A DNA stretch of 63,323 bases from a virus. Under the pieces are notes generated by a model that ran no database searches, was not told the origin of the DNA, and was given only the letters and a program-made list of their open reading frames with translations. This document shows positions 32,147 through 42,115 of the stretch, piece by piece (within the stretch, counting starts at the first letter, position 1; every line of letters starts with the position of its first letter). Location: positions 1 through 63,323 of IMG/VR virus record IMGVR_UViG_3300047457_000456; one strand, given 5' to 3'. The position numbers and the translations under genes were made by a program.

Positions 32147-32980
32147 TTATTTCACCTTAAACTGCCCTTGCGGACTTTGGAACAATGCACCATTCCTACT
32201 TCCACCAGTCTGAGGGATATAGCCAATAGCACCAATACTTCCAAGCCTACTCAAGAAGTCACTGTTAGATTTTTCCTGAGCTGCAAGTTGTTTATTAATT
32301 GCACGTTCGCCAGCTTTCTGGCCAAAGTATCCACCGACTGCCTGCCCAAGTCCTGCAGTTAATGCAGTCTGCTCATCTTCTGCTTGCTGATTGAATGCAT
32401 TCATCTGGTTCATAATGTTCATTCGATTAGCAAAGTTTTGATCTTGACCACCCATAGCAGACTGTTGAAGATTAAGGCCTTGGCCATACATTCCACCAGC
32501 AAGCTGTTGCGCTGCAGCAAGACGACCCGGCTGTTGCAACTCGTAGTTACTTGCAAACTGTCCAATGTTTCCAGCAATAGCGTTATCTACAGACCGCTGT
32601 GCTGCACCCGACATACCAGCTTCAATACCACCACCAAGTCCTCGTGCGTTAGCTGCACGTGTAGCAGCTGCCGATGCAGCATCTCCTTGCTGTTGTAATA
32701 TGGAAGACGCAGCACCTGTACCTCTAAAAATATCTGTTGCTGTTAATGGTTTGTTTGCTGCCTCAATAGACATGTCTGTCATCTTCTGCATAGTAGGAGC
32801 ATAGCGATTAGCCATGTCCTCACCACGCTTAAGCATTGAGTCATAGTAACGATCACGTGATCGCGACCTATTTAATGCAGCATACTGCTCGGCTTCAAAT
32901 GGATTGCGACGCTTTTTAACTAATCCACCTAAAAACTGTGAACCTACGTTTGCGATAAGACCTAGTGTTGCGGGATCCAT
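32147..32980 (-). CDS. Internal virion/DNA-ejection-like protein, 277 aa
   Basis: It starts MDPATLGLIANVGSQFLGGL, a hydrophobic Gly-rich opening common in internal virion proteins. It is Ala/Gly/Gln-rich, with repeated helical stretches (AASAAATRAANARGLGGG) and an NQMNAFNQQAEDEQ segment. This composition and its place before two larger internal-type proteins suggest an ejected pore or core protein (like P22 gp7/gp16 or T7 internal proteins by role). No direct homology is claimed. Confidence 0.65.
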   Translation of the reverse strand: MDPATLGLIANVGSQFLGGLVKKRRNPFEAEQYAALNRSRSRDRYYDSMLKRGEDMANRYAPTMQKMTDMSIEAANKPLTATDIFRGTGAASSILQQQGDAASAAATRAANARGLGGGIEAGMSGAAQRSVDNAIAGNIGQFASNYELQQPGRLAAAQQLAGGMYGQGLNLQQSAMGGQDQNFANRMNIMNQMNAFNQQAEDEQTALTAGLGQAVGGYFGQKAGERAINKQLAAQEKSNSDFLSRLGSIGAIGYIPQTGGSRNGALFQSPQGQFKVK

Positions 32981-32995
32981 AGTACCTCCAGTTTA

Positions 32996-33457
32996 CTACA
33001 CAACGGGCTTTGCCAACATGGCAATCCATCGTGGTTGTTTATTGACATCTAATACTGCTAAGAAACGGACTGTTTCCCATTGTTTAGTTAATCCAGTCCA
33101 TGTAGTGTAGTAGTTAATTAAGTCTGATCCAGTTGGTGTAAAGGTAATTGCATTAACTGTAGCATCTACCTTAATACACTCAACAGAACGACCAATACAA
33201 CTAGCTGCCGTTGGTAATGTAATTACAAATGCTGCTGTATTTGCATCACACAATATAATTGCAGGACTTGTTGGCACAGTCATCGCTGCTGTAGCAAAGT
33301 AAGTCCCTGTATAACTTGCTGTATATGGTACAGTTTCTGTCCCACGAAAGTTCTGAGTTACAGTACCAACGGAAGTCTTTCCCGGTCCACGTAATTTTCT
33401 GTCCGGGGGTAAACTGTTGCCTCCTTCAATTGGAGAAAATCCAGAAATAATTGGCAT
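32996..33457 (-). CDS. Fibre- or decoration-like beta protein, 153 aa
   Basis: The C-terminal 100 residues have the pattern of trimeric fibre tips: ILCDANTAAFVITLPTAASC followed by alternating Thr/Val strands. Similar segments end tail fibres and spikes of many phages. It lies between the large nozzle-like protein and the internal proteins, so it is probably a minor tail component. Confidence 0.6.
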   Translation of the reverse strand: MPIISGFSPIEGGNSLPPDRKLRGPGKTSVGTVTQNFRGTETVPYTASYTGTYFATAAMTVPTSPAIILCDANTAAFVITLPTAASCIGRSVECIKVDATVNAITFTPTGSDLINYYTTWTGLTKQWETVRFLAVLDVNKQPRWIAMLAKPVV

Positions 33458-33459
33458 AC

Positions 33460-36400
33460 TTAACTCCTTGGCGTGTTACCTTCAGTTGTTGTTACATGGA
33501 AGCCATGTATCAAAAATGGAATTTGAGATGCACCACTAAGTTCTACGTTAAACGTTTGCCTATCTGCAGTGCGCGATATTTGCCGCAAAGACACAACTTT
33601 TTCAGAATTGGCTGGCCATACATAAGAAGAGCCAGTAGTGTAGTCGTTCATGCCTCTTAGTAACCAGTTGACATTTAGAGTTGAACTTGCATGTTGGTTT
33701 TCAATGTGTAAGTTTAAGCTGTGAATCTTGTTGGCACTATAGTACATACTGCCTTCAGCAAATGTTTGGCCATAAGCTCGCGATATGACATTCCATTGAA
33801 TATTAGTTAGCGTCCTAGATCCATTAGCTGCACTATAAGTGCCATCTGCAAATCCTTGGAATCGATACAATCGACCATCTCGTCCACCAGCATATAACTC
33901 TTGTGTGTCATCTGCAGCCTCTACTGACACAATGCTTGTAAATGCAGTTGGATTCGTCCAGTTGACCCATCCATTATTTCGTGTATCAAATACGTAACAC
34001 CTAGTACATGTCTGAGATGATGTTTCAGAAACAGTTGGAGCTAACACCATAAGTCGTCGATCGTGCTCATGAAAGACAATGTCAGCATATGCTTGTGGGT
34101 TAATGTAGTTAGCATATCCAGCTGGGGTAAAGTCTTGGCTACGCATATTGAGTAGCCCTTCTAAAGGTAAACCAATTGGGGATAACTTAGTACCAGTCAT
34201 TTCCGCAATACCTGAACTAGTGGTCAACATTAACCGCCCATTGACAGTACACGTTCCTCGCTTGGCTACTAATCCATTTCCTTGACCTTGCAGATATCCT
34301 TGACTTGCAAAGTTAGTTGGATCATCTCCAGTAAGTAAATACAAGCTATGCTCACGCATGATTGCTAATGCGTTAGCTGTGCTTGTGTCACGCATTAATC
34401 CATCACCAGCAATTGGAACCATAGCTTGAATAACTTCTTCGTCATTCTTACTGCTGATAGTAAAACTAGCTCCTTTTATTGATGCCTCAACATCTTCTGG
34501 TAGTACAAGTTCAGTTGTATATAAGCCGTACTCATTACTCCTGTCTAATAACCAAGAAGCGTAAATGGTATTTTCTTTTACAGCAAACAGTCTATTATTG
34601 AATGAAGCTAATACAGAACATCCTACAGGGAATTGATCTCGTCCAGTTTTAAATCTATGACCACGAGTCCCAGCTCCATTATCAAACAATAATGCGGAGT
34701 CCTGCACTTGATCAACAAACGTAATCTCACGTGTCACAGAATCAGTTATAGATGCGGTAGCCCCCGTCCATTTAGTTCCGTCAGTGTACGCATTGCCTGT
34801 ATCTAAATCAATTACAGCAACAAGTCGTGGAATATTGTCACCAAACAACACGTTCTTGCGATAAATAAGTGCGTACTTATATTCACAGTTAGTAACAGGT
34901 CTTCTTAGGTCAGCTGTATGCAGGCGTAATGTAACTTGATTTACAGCTGCGGTTATAGTGACATCAGCACTAAACTGCGTTGGGGCTGTCTCAAATCCGT
35001 TATTTCCCGGAAACTCAGGTGCAGTACTCCATGCGTTACCAGTAGTTGCCGTTGGTGCGCTTGGTAAAGTGTATGGCTTCCAAAGCGTGTACATGTATGA
35101 GTACTTGCTATTCGGAGTTAATGCACCCTGCCTTGTAACTTCTCCAAAGCTGATAAACCATTCATCTGTTCTGATGTCAGTTAGATCAAAGTCAACTCTA
35201 AAGTACAGATATCTGACATCCTTGCGGAATGCCTGAGATATAGGAAACAATTGGAATGTCAAGTAACCTTTATCTTTGTCGTATGTACATTGACCAGTCC
35301 ACTCTGTCTTACTACCATTTCTCATTCCTAGACTAAATGGTGGAACGCTTGCATTAATAGACTCTGGGAATGATGCCCGAATACTTAATGATTCAGATTC
35401 AGTAAATTGATAATTTGCCCCAAGGTCAATCTTGATATATTCGTTAGCTAGATATTGAGCATAGTTCTCAACTGGCGCTAAGGCATTAAAAGTCGTGTTC
35501 TCCTGTTTAGCTACGAGCTTTGCTAACTTGTTAGGGTCATCTTGTTGAGACGCTACAGCAACAGTACTGTTAATAGCGTGTAGAGAAACATCTTCAAGTA
35601 AAACATAACTGTCGCCACCACGATGAAATGCTGTGCTGATACGTACCTGCAATCCTGTAAGGATCTTGTCGTATTCTCTAAAATCAACAAGTACCTCAAA
35701 CCGCTGCCAGTCATTAGCTGTTCGAGCAGCGCCGGGTTGACAGTTGTAATAAACCTCCGCACCAGATATTAGGTTAGTTCCAGCAAACGCCGTAGTCGCT
35801 GTTTCCTTCATTCCCTGAATGCGCACATCCATGCTGTTACCGCTAATAAAATTGGTAAGGTCGTCTTCATTCCAAAGGTACAGCGTTAACACGTACATGC
35901 CGCAGTTTCTAATTACTTTGTATGTTTGATTAGATGTTGCGCCAGAAAGAGAAACCACAGATCCGACTAACGTACTATCAGTAGTAATCTTAAACTGCGT
36001 AGCGGAAACTACAGTGTGAACGTAATAAATGACTGTTGTTGATAATCCACCAACAGCAGCCGAGAACATAACCTTTTGACCACGACTTAATCCATGGCCT
36101 CCGGTGACAACGAATGTATCTAATGCGCCAGCAATAACAGAGTATGTAATCAACTCGCTATCGTCTGTAAGATTTATATTACGAACATCAATATCCTGAA
36201 AAACAAAATCTTGTATTTGATCTAACTTAAGACACCTCTGCGTGGCTTGTCCATCACGAGTGATAATCATGTCCTGTGGGTTTTTTGCTGAACTTGCAAA
36301 TACATTAAATGTGTTGCTACCAACAGTCTTTGTACCACTGGTTATATATTGAACATCGGCAGTGTTGTAGTTCCATTGTCCAAATCCAGATGCTGTAGAA

Positions 36401-37095
36401 GATGAAAAATTTCCATTGGTTATTAAAGTCCCAAACAGTGTTGCACTTAATGAACTAAATCCGGACGTTTGAATTGGCGCAGTGTTTGTGTTGCTAATTT
36501 GCGGGTCACTCATGACGCGCAATGGGCTGGTTGTAGCAAGTGGCTTAATATCTTTAAGTTGAGTGTTTGCTAGAACTGGAATTTGTTCTGCCTCTACAGA
36601 AGATCCGTTCATACGTACACGGAACATAGGATTGGAAGCACCACTAACACCATAGATGTATTGTCCGTGTTTCACCATACGAACGTTATTGGCATTACCA
36701 ATGTTTATTGGAGATCCAGTCCACCTATCGTTTAACACAACTGGCTGATTGGCGGTTGTGAGTGGAGTAGATGTATACGCTGATGTGTCGTATGCATACA
36801 CGTTAGACCCACTGGCAAAAATTAAACGACTTGCTTGACCACTGTCTTTTAAAACAGACAACTCTCGTATAAGGTTGCCCGTTGAGTAGTTATAATCTGG
36901 ACCAGACGGATTGAACCAAACGCTTAGCCATCCATTTCGTGGACGCAAAACATTTCCGTAAACAAATAAATTCTGCAATGACTGAAAGAAGTTTTGCTCT
37001 AACTTGTTTGACCTATTGTAAGTGTCAATCCCCGTAAAGGATCTATCTCCAATTGTAAATGCCTGTTGATTGTTTGATACTTGTCGTAATGCCAT
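33460..37095 (-). CDS. Tail nozzle/hub protein, beta-propeller type, 1211 aa
   Basis: ATG 37095 is preferred because it overlaps the previous stop (TAATG) and GAGGTGG lies about 12 nt upstream. The N-terminal 180 residues and the C-terminal 400 have propeller-like strands (LIFASGSNVYAYDT, ALAIMREHSLYLLTGDD, RRLMVLAPTVSET, YAGGRDGRLYRFQG) as in P22 gp10 or T7 gp12-type tail proteins. A carbohydrate-binding-like beta insert fills the middle (about 270-720). It is probably the nozzle closing the short tail. Confidence 0.7.
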   Translation of the reverse strand: MALRQVSNNQQAFTIGDRSFTGIDTYNRSNKLEQNFFQSLQNLFVYGNVLRPRNGWLSVWFNPSGPDYNYSTGNLIRELSVLKDSGQASRLIFASGSNVYAYDTSAYTSTPLTTANQPVVLNDRWTGSPINIGNANNVRMVKHGQYIYGVSGASNPMFRVRMNGSSVEAEQIPVLANTQLKDIKPLATTSPLRVMSDPQISNTNTAPIQTSGFSSLSATLFGTLITNGNFSSSTASGFGQWNYNTADVQYITSGTKTVGSNTFNVFASSAKNPQDMIITRDGQATQRCLKLDQIQDFVFQDIDVRNINLTDDSELITYSVIAGALDTFVVTGGHGLSRGQKVMFSAAVGGLSTTVIYYVHTVVSATQFKITTDSTLVGSVVSLSGATSNQTYKVIRNCGMYVLTLYLWNEDDLTNFISGNSMDVRIQGMKETATTAFAGTNLISGAEVYYNCQPGAARTANDWQRFEVLVDFREYDKILTGLQVRISTAFHRGGDSYVLLEDVSLHAINSTVAVASQQDDPNKLAKLVAKQENTTFNALAPVENYAQYLANEYIKIDLGANYQFTESESLSIRASFPESINASVPPFSLGMRNGSKTEWTGQCTYDKDKGYLTFQLFPISQAFRKDVRYLYFRVDFDLTDIRTDEWFISFGEVTRQGALTPNSKYSYMYTLWKPYTLPSAPTATTGNAWSTAPEFPGNNGFETAPTQFSADVTITAAVNQVTLRLHTADLRRPVTNCEYKYALIYRKNVLFGDNIPRLVAVIDLDTGNAYTDGTKWTGATASITDSVTREITFVDQVQDSALLFDNGAGTRGHRFKTGRDQFPVGCSVLASFNNRLFAVKENTIYASWLLDRSNEYGLYTTELVLPEDVEASIKGASFTISSKNDEEVIQAMVPIAGDGLMRDTSTANALAIMREHSLYLLTGDDPTNFASQGYLQGQGNGLVAKRGTCTVNGRLMLTTSSGIAEMTGTKLSPIGLPLEGLLNMRSQDFTPAGYANYINPQAYADIVFHEHDRRLMVLAPTVSETSSQTCTRCYVFDTRNNGWVNWTNPTAFTSIVSVEAADDTQELYAGGRDGRLYRFQGFADGTYSAANGSRTLTNIQWNVISRAYGQTFAEGSMYYSANKIHSLNLHIENQHASSTLNVNWLLRGMNDYTTGSSYVWPANSEKVVSLRQISRTADRQTFNVELSGASQIPFLIHGFHVTTTEGNTPRS

Positions 37096-38441
37096 TATGA
37101 ACATCCACCTCTCGTAAATGTATTTACAAGACTAGCTTCCTTATTATATGTTGTTACAAGAGAAGGATTAACTACATATGCCACACACTGCTGTTCATCT
37201 ACTTGATACAACTCTGTAACAACAGCGCCAAGTGATAGCGATTGTGCTAGTAGATGCATGCGGAAAACTGGAAGTGTAAATGGTACGTTATACTGTCCAA
37301 CACCTGTAGTTGAAACGGAGCATATTTGAGTATCAGCAACGTCCCAGTTACAAGTTGTTTGATCATCATATAAATAATCAGGACATGGACACAGTCCGGG
37401 AATGTACCCATTAGCAGAAAGACTTGCTATACCATGTATGTTTGCAAATAAAGGTTGTGTTGGTGTATTAGGAGTGAAAGGATAATTATCTATCCGTGCA
37501 ACACCAACGATGCTTGAGGTGCGTACAAAAGAAACACCTGCTTGTATAGACGCTACACCAAGAATAGAACTATTTAAATATAAAGGATTAGCTACGGTAC
37601 CAGATGACGCTAACTGCGCTATGCCAACTATAGAAGATTGTAACTGGGTTGACGTTTGCGCCGTAACCGTTGCAATGCCATTTATTGATGACTGAACTTG
37701 GGTTGACCGCAATGCACTCAGAGATGCAATGCCATTAATAGCCGATTGCGCCTGTGTAGACGTAACTGCGGTAAGTTGTGCTATTCCTGCAATGTTTGAC
37801 GCAGCCGGTATAGCAGATGCTGTAGTACCAGTAGCTGAAAGGTTAGCTATACCAATGAGTTGACTGGTAATAGAATATTGTGGTGTTGCCGAAATACTGG
37901 CAATGCCAGTCATAGAAGATGCAGCACTACCAGTAGCCGTTGCCACTACCGTTGCAATGCCTTGTATGTCAGACGTAATGCTATACGTTGGAGCTGCAGT
38001 TAAACCAGCAATACCAGTAAGTTGTGACGACCTGTTAAATTGTATTGACGACTGCAGAGATGCAATGCCATTTATGTCCGCTGATCTAGGAAAGGATACA
38101 GACGTATCAACTTGTGCAATGCCAAGTATTTGTGCAGTTCTTGGGAATGATGGATTAGCAGTTAAACTGGCAATGCCAATACTAGAGACTTGACCAACAA
38201 ATGCAGACGATGCAGAAAGTTGCGCAACACCAGCTATATCGGATGATCTAACAAAGGATATGTTAGACGTAACATTTGCAATGCCATTTACTGATGCGCT
38301 TGCTTGTATGGATGGTAATGCCGTAAGCGTAGCAATACCAGTAAGACTTGCTGCTCCAGCGGTTGGTGCCAGTGAAGGTGCAGCAAGTCTTGCAGCAATA
38401 AAGGCTACTGTTATATAGCCAGCGCCAAGTGGTAGTGCCAT
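37095..38441 (-). CDS. 18-residue-repeat tail/fibre protein, 448 aa
   Basis: From about residue 30 to 340 the chain consists of about 17 repeats of 18 residues with the consensus xSSxIxGIAxLxAxxSFx (for example RSADINGIASLQSSIQFN). The regular small/hydrophobic spacing suggests a beta-solenoid or fibre shaft. A non-repeated C-terminal part with several Cys (PGLCPCPDYLYDDQTTCNW) follows. It lies just after the fibre cassettes and before the nozzle gene, so a tail spike or fibre role is likely. Its exact partner is unknown. Confidence 0.7.
   Translation of the reverse strand: MALPLGAGYITVAFIAARLAAPSLAPTAGAASLTGIATLTALPSIQASASVNGIANVTSNISFVRSSDIAGVAQLSASSAFVGQVSSIGIASLTANPSFPRTAQILGIAQVDTSVSFPRSADINGIASLQSSIQFNRSSQLTGIAGLTAAPTYSITSDIQGIATVVATATGSAASSMTGIASISATPQYSITSQLIGIANLSATGTTASAIPAASNIAGIAQLTAVTSTQAQSAINGIASLSALRSTQVQSSINGIATVTAQTSTQLQSSIVGIAQLASSGTVANPLYLNSSILGVASIQAGVSFVRTSSIVGVARIDNYPFTPNTPTQPLFANIHGIASLSANGYIPGLCPCPDYLYDDQTTCNWDVADTQICSVSTTGVGQYNVPFTLPVFRMHLLAQSLSLGAVVTELYQVDEQQCVAYVVNPSLVTTYNKEASLVNTFTRGGCS
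37400..38360 (-). repeat. 54-bp coding repeats (GIA units)
   Basis: The DNA encodes about 17 consecutive 18-residue units marked by GIA or GVA. Most units are exactly 54 bp; three are longer, with inserted residues (such as GTTASAI and FTPNTPTQPLF). The units differ at many silent and amino-acid positions, so this is an old, diverged array rather than a recent slippage product. Confidence 0.75.
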
Positions 38442-38445
38442 TACA

Positions 38446-38910
38446 TTAGTTTAAGGTAACAGAAATTGCACCTGCAGCAAACGTAATAGATTGACCAGCA
38501 GTTAAAGTAACTGATCCACCTGTAAGGTCCCCATAATACAAAGCCGTCGATTCAAGAGATGACCCCACAGTTGATCCAGTACAAATAGCAATGCCAACAA
38601 TTCCAGTATGCGTTGCTGTAGCAGTAAATGTAATTGCTTGTGCATTTACTAAAGCTGCTCCAGCACTAGAAGCAGTGTTTGTACCAGCGGTTGTTGAAAA
38701 TTGCTGGCCAGCTGTACCATTAAACTGAGGTCGTCCACTAACACCAGTGTAACTACCACCAGCAGCCAACTCAGTAATTGATGCATCATCAGTCGAGTTA
38801 GTTAAAAATGCTAAATACAATGTAGTAGCACCTTTTGCTGTAAATGCTGCTCCACGCAATGTGGAATTTAATATCTCAGATTCGAGAGTATTTGTGAATG
38901 CCTTCGACAT
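38446..38910 (-). CDS. Minor tail/fibre-type beta protein, 154 aa
   Basis: A helical N-terminus (TNTLESEILNSTLRG) is followed by Thr/Ala/Gly-rich beta strands (LYLAFLTNSTDD, GIVGIAICTG, LTAGQSITFAAGAISVTLN). This is the pattern of small phage tail or head-fibre proteins of about 150 residues whose strands end with AGxISVTL. It sits between the fibre cassette and the repeat protein. Confidence 0.65.
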   Translation of the reverse strand: MSKAFTNTLESEILNSTLRGAAFTAKGATTLYLAFLTNSTDDASITELAAGGSYTGVSGRPQFNGTAGQQFSTTAGTNTASSAGAALVNAQAITFTATATHTGIVGIAICTGSTVGSSLESTALYYGDLTGGSVTLTAGQSITFAAGAISVTLN

Positions 38911-38911
38911 A

Positions 38912-39838
38912 TTACGTACCTACCTTTACAATCGGATCAGCGCTAACACTTGTTGTGATCGCTTGAGACCATATAACAGATGTGTCCGCTTCATTGTACA
39001 CATCAACCTGCGTTCCAGAACTTGCATCAACTTTATTGCGCAAGATGCGTAACGCATTTCGTACCGTCCTGCCACTTGATGTGGTGGACACTTCATTACC
39101 AGAACTGTCTAGATTACGCGCGAGAATAGCATCTGCTATCTCGGCTGTAGCACTAGCAGCTAATTCATCTGATCCAATAGCATCTGTCGCTATGGCTGCA
39201 GCGTTTATTGCGCCAGCAGCAAACGAACCTGAAGTAATACCACCGGACGCTACAGATCCAACGGATCCAGTTACGTTGCCACTTACGTTTCCTGTAACGG
39301 ATCCAACTGAACCAGTGACGTTACCGGAAACGTTTCCTGTGACACTACCTACTGACCCAGATACGGATGTAATTGTCTGACCTGTAGAAATAGTAGTAGC
39401 TGATAAGTTAAGTGTAGTGGTAGGTGAGGATACGTTTGCCCAGTCAATGCCAGCATTTCCAGCTGCACTAACATCAAGCGTAGTAGCATGAGTAGTTGGA
39501 TACAAGCAAGCTTGATCTCTCATTGTAAAACGCCCGACACATGAACCTACAACGCTAACTGAGTCAACCGTCCCAGTTGTAATGACGCACTCGTACGATG
39601 AACCATCAACATAGAACGCACCTGTGGTTGCTATAGAAACAAAGTTAAGCCCTGTCACGCCATCGTAGTTTGTAGTTAATGTGACTCCAGCAGTGTCTTG
39701 CGTCAGGTTGTTGTCCTTATACACAGACACAACTGGTGTACCTGCAAGCGCAAACGGCGCACCTGTAGATGGACGAAACGTCGTAAACATAAACGTGATG
39801 GTGTCGTTCTTGCCATAGTCGCCGATATATTTACTCAT
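38912..39838 (-). CDS. Fibre protein with GNVT/GSVG shaft, cassette copy 2, 308 aa
   Basis: Domains in order: N-terminal beta domain (1-115), a four-residue-period shaft (about 155-195, units GNVT, GSVG, GNVS), then a C-terminal attachment domain (SSGRTVRNALRILRNKV). The same N- and C-terminal domains occur in the 311-residue protein at 41180-42115, which lacks the shaft. It is co-transcribed with, and overlaps by 4 nt, the 363-residue protein. It is probably a tail fibre; the shaft repeats are typical of such proteins. Confidence 0.7.
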   Translation of the reverse strand: MSKYIGDYGKNDTITFMFTTFRPSTGAPFALAGTPVVSVYKDNNLTQDTAGVTLTTNYDGVTGLNFVSIATTGAFYVDGSSYECVITTGTVDSVSVVGSCVGRFTMRDQACLYPTTHATTLDVSAAGNAGIDWANVSSPTTTLNLSATTISTGQTITSVSGSVGSVTGNVSGNVTGSVGSVTGNVSGNVTGSVGSVASGGITSGSFAAGAINAAAIATDAIGSDELAASATAEIADAILARNLDSSGNEVSTTSSGRTVRNALRILRNKVDASSGTQVDVYNEADTSVIWSQAITTSVSADPIVKVGT

Positions 39839-40926
39839 CGTACATACCCCGCTAACGGATTAGCTGCTAAACCACCACCACCTGTTGGTGCGGTAATGTC
39901 AATTATCAATGCTTGCATAGCCCACAGTCGCGTATTTGTTTCAGTCCATGCACCTGCTCCAGTTCGCTCTGTTGCAGATATATCCGCAGCATCACCAATG
40001 AAACATATTCTGTCTGCTGCTGTATCTAAATCCCATGCATAAGTAACACCAGTGGCAGTTGCTGTTGTAGGTGCAATTGCAATTCGATAATAACTACCAG
40101 CGTTTAATGTAGCTAAAGTTGCGTCTTCCCAATATATAAGAGAAGGATAAACAGTACCCATAGACACTTCGTCTTTATCAACAATTGCTTCTTGTAATAC
40201 GGTTGTGCCATCAGTGTCATACAATCGCAATCGCCAGTCACCAGATGTGAGCTGCCCAGCAATCCTTACACCCTGTATTTTAAATGTTGAACACACCCCG
40301 GACGGAATACGAAAGTACAGTCCATATTCGTTTGGCGAACTACCTGTACCTGCACTTCTAGTTGTGATCGTCTTTATAGGATTGCCATAAGTTCGAGTTG
40401 CCGTATTAATTATAAATACTGGATTTTGGTTTGTTGACTTCACTCCATTGTCATTAACGTATGGTCCACGATGACCATAGGCAACATTAGCAATAGTTCT
40501 ACTTACGTTTAAAAAATCGCCAGCATCCCATCCAGCACCACCACCACCACCAGAAACTGGTTGTAACACCATAGCGACAACTTGACCACGTGTTAGTGTT
40601 ACCGATGTCGGCAATGTAGCAGTTACGAATGCGCCGTTATTAGCAGAGGTAACCGTCAATGCTTGGTAATTAGATACACCGCCTATCCATGTACCATTGT
40701 GTATACCAGTAGCAGCATCAACATCTTGCAATCCTACGCGTAATGCATCGGGATTACCTGTCACTGTTAGTTGTCGGAATTTAACCGATGTAACAGTCAT
40801 AGGCTCTTCGGCGCGAAACACATAAGAAACACTATCAGTTGTTGCGTCTATCGTTGCAGTTTGAAATGCTGGCGCACCACCGTTTGGAACAGGTATGTCT
40901 GGATATGAAAATTGAAACGCAGCCAT
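39835..40926 (-). CDS. Tail/receptor-type beta protein, cassette copy 2, 363 aa
   Basis: It is paralogous to the 365-residue protein at 42112-43209. Shared stretches include ATRTYGNPIKTIT against ATKTYGYPTQTQT, FRIPSGVCSTFKIQGVRI against FTIPTSMGATCKLNGVLI, and AWTETNTRLWAM against TWTESETFRWVM. The fold looks like two beta-sandwich domains; a Gly-rich turn (VSGGGGGAG) lies near residue 128. The role is probably receptor binding or fibre attachment, by position only. Confidence 0.7.
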   Translation of the reverse strand: MAAFQFSYPDIPVPNGGAPAFQTATIDATTDSVSYVFRAEEPMTVTSVKFRQLTVTGNPDALRVGLQDVDAATGIHNGTWIGGVSNYQALTVTSANNGAFVTATLPTSVTLTRGQVVAMVLQPVSGGGGGAGWDAGDFLNVSRTIANVAYGHRGPYVNDNGVKSTNQNPVFIINTATRTYGNPIKTITTRSAGTGSSPNEYGLYFRIPSGVCSTFKIQGVRIAGQLTSGDWRLRLYDTDGTTVLQEAIVDKDEVSMGTVYPSLIYWEDATLATLNAGSYYRIAIAPTTATATGVTYAWDLDTAADRICFIGDAADISATERTGAGAWTETNTRLWAMQALIIDITAPTGGGGLAANPLAGYVR

Positions 40927-41177
40927 TAACTCACCTTAACCACGTTACCTGATGATTCATTGATGTCAAATGTTGCTACAGCAGTCTCATTGTTAAACTT
41001 GCGTACAGCAGTGACGCGACGCAATGATTCTATTGCAACAATATCAATATATTGATCGCTACAATAACTTAGAAAAGAGTCTTCGTCTGAAAACTCAATG
41101 CCAGACCCATCACTGAAAGTAAGAATCCAAACACCATCAACGTTCTGTCCTGCAAAGGTGCATTCTAGTTGAACCAT
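40926..41177 (-). CDS. Small cassette protein, copy 2, 83 aa
   Basis: It is paralogous to the 86-residue product at 43206-43466: EFSDEDSFLSYC against VFENEDSFQRYC, then IESLRR against IESLLR. It may be an assembly helper for the adjacent fibre pair, since each cassette begins with one. The function is unknown. Its stop overlaps the start of the 363-residue gene. Confidence 0.65.
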   Translation of the reverse strand: MVQLECTFAGQNVDGVWILTFSDGSGIEFSDEDSFLSYCSDQYIDIVAIESLRRVTAVRKFNNETAVATFDINESSGNVVKVS

Positions 41178-41179
41178 TA

Positions 41180-42115
41180 TTATGAACCTCCATCAGGATT
41201 TACTGTCACATTAGCTGTATTACTTACAGTGCCTTCCCACGCAGCATCCGCATCATTCTCTTTGTATACAGCTATTGTGCCATTATTTACGACTACTTTG
41301 TTACGCATTGCACGTAACGCAGATCGTACTGTTCTTTCATTAAATACATCGACACTACTAGCACTGCTGTCTAACACTCTGTTAAGTAGCCCATCAGCCA
41401 TTTCCGCAATACCGTGTACGTGATATGGAAGAATTACAAATTCATCTCCAGTTTGCGGATAGTTAGTAAAGTCTGTCTCTACAGTAATTACCCCACCAGA
41501 TTGCGTGTACTGTAATACAGGTTTTGATTCACCCGTTAAAGTGCCAGTCAAAAACAGTAGCGTCTGATTATTAAAGGCCTCGTCTATATTGGTGAGGTTT
41601 GTACTAAAAGTTGTTGGTGTTGGTAATAACGTTGCTGTAACTTGCCCATCAGTTACATAGTTTGCTTTACGCAAGATGTCCATCAATTTACCAAACGTGC
41701 CAGCGGTAGTATGAGCAGCATATGCCTCATCCCACACGGAATCAGCAATTGCGTTACGCATAATCAACGCTGGGCTTCTATTCTCTATACTAAACTGAAA
41801 TAGAGGTACGTTGACAGTTTGCGTGTCTACAACTGCGCCAAACAGCACGACGACATAATCATTGCCAGCTGCATAGAATCCTGCATCAGTATTGTTACTA
41901 AGGTCAATAGATACGGCGTTTAAACCTGTAACACTGTCGAATCCACTTGTGTCTGTAATACCAGCAGTGGATGTGCGTTCAGTTACAGACGTATTCTTGT
42001 ACACGCGGATTGAACCAGCAGTAGTTCGGTTTACTGATGCACCAGCAGAAGCGTTAGTCCCAAAGAAATAACGTACAGTTGAATTGACTACAAAGTCACC
42101 AATGTATGGAATCAA
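41180..42115 (-). CDS. Fibre-type protein, cassette copy 1, 311 aa
   Basis: The TTG start at 42115 is chosen because it overlaps the previous stop, follows GGGAGG at good spacing and begins with IPYIGDF, matching the KYIGDYG start of the paralogue. N-terminal beta domain and C-terminal domain (VFNERTVRSALRAMRNKV) match the 308-residue protein. The middle has different beta strands instead of the GNVT shaft. The longer open frame to 42202 would run through the upstream gene. Confidence 0.65.
   Translation of the reverse strand: MIPYIGDFVVNSTVRYFFGTNASAGASVNRTTAGSIRVYKNTSVTERTSTAGITDTSGFDSVTGLNAVSIDLSNNTDAGFYAAGNDYVVVLFGAVVDTQTVNVPLFQFSIENRSPALIMRNAIADSVWDEAYAAHTTAGTFGKLMDILRKANYVTDGQVTATLLPTPTTFSTNLTNIDEAFNNQTLLFLTGTLTGESKPVLQYTQSGGVITVETDFTNYPQTGDEFVILPYHVHGIAEMADGLLNRVLDSSASSVDVFNERTVRSALRAMRNKVVVNNGTIAVYKENDADAAWEGTVSNTANVTVNPDGGS

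Noticed and set aside
37510-38193. Plus-strand frames opposite the repeat protein
   Set aside because: Their periodic Met/Pro/Ala composition is only the reverse image of the 54-bp coding repeats.
37400-38360. DNA tandem repeat unrelated to coding
   Set aside because: The 54-bp period is in frame throughout and keeps the amino-acid pattern while silent positions drift.
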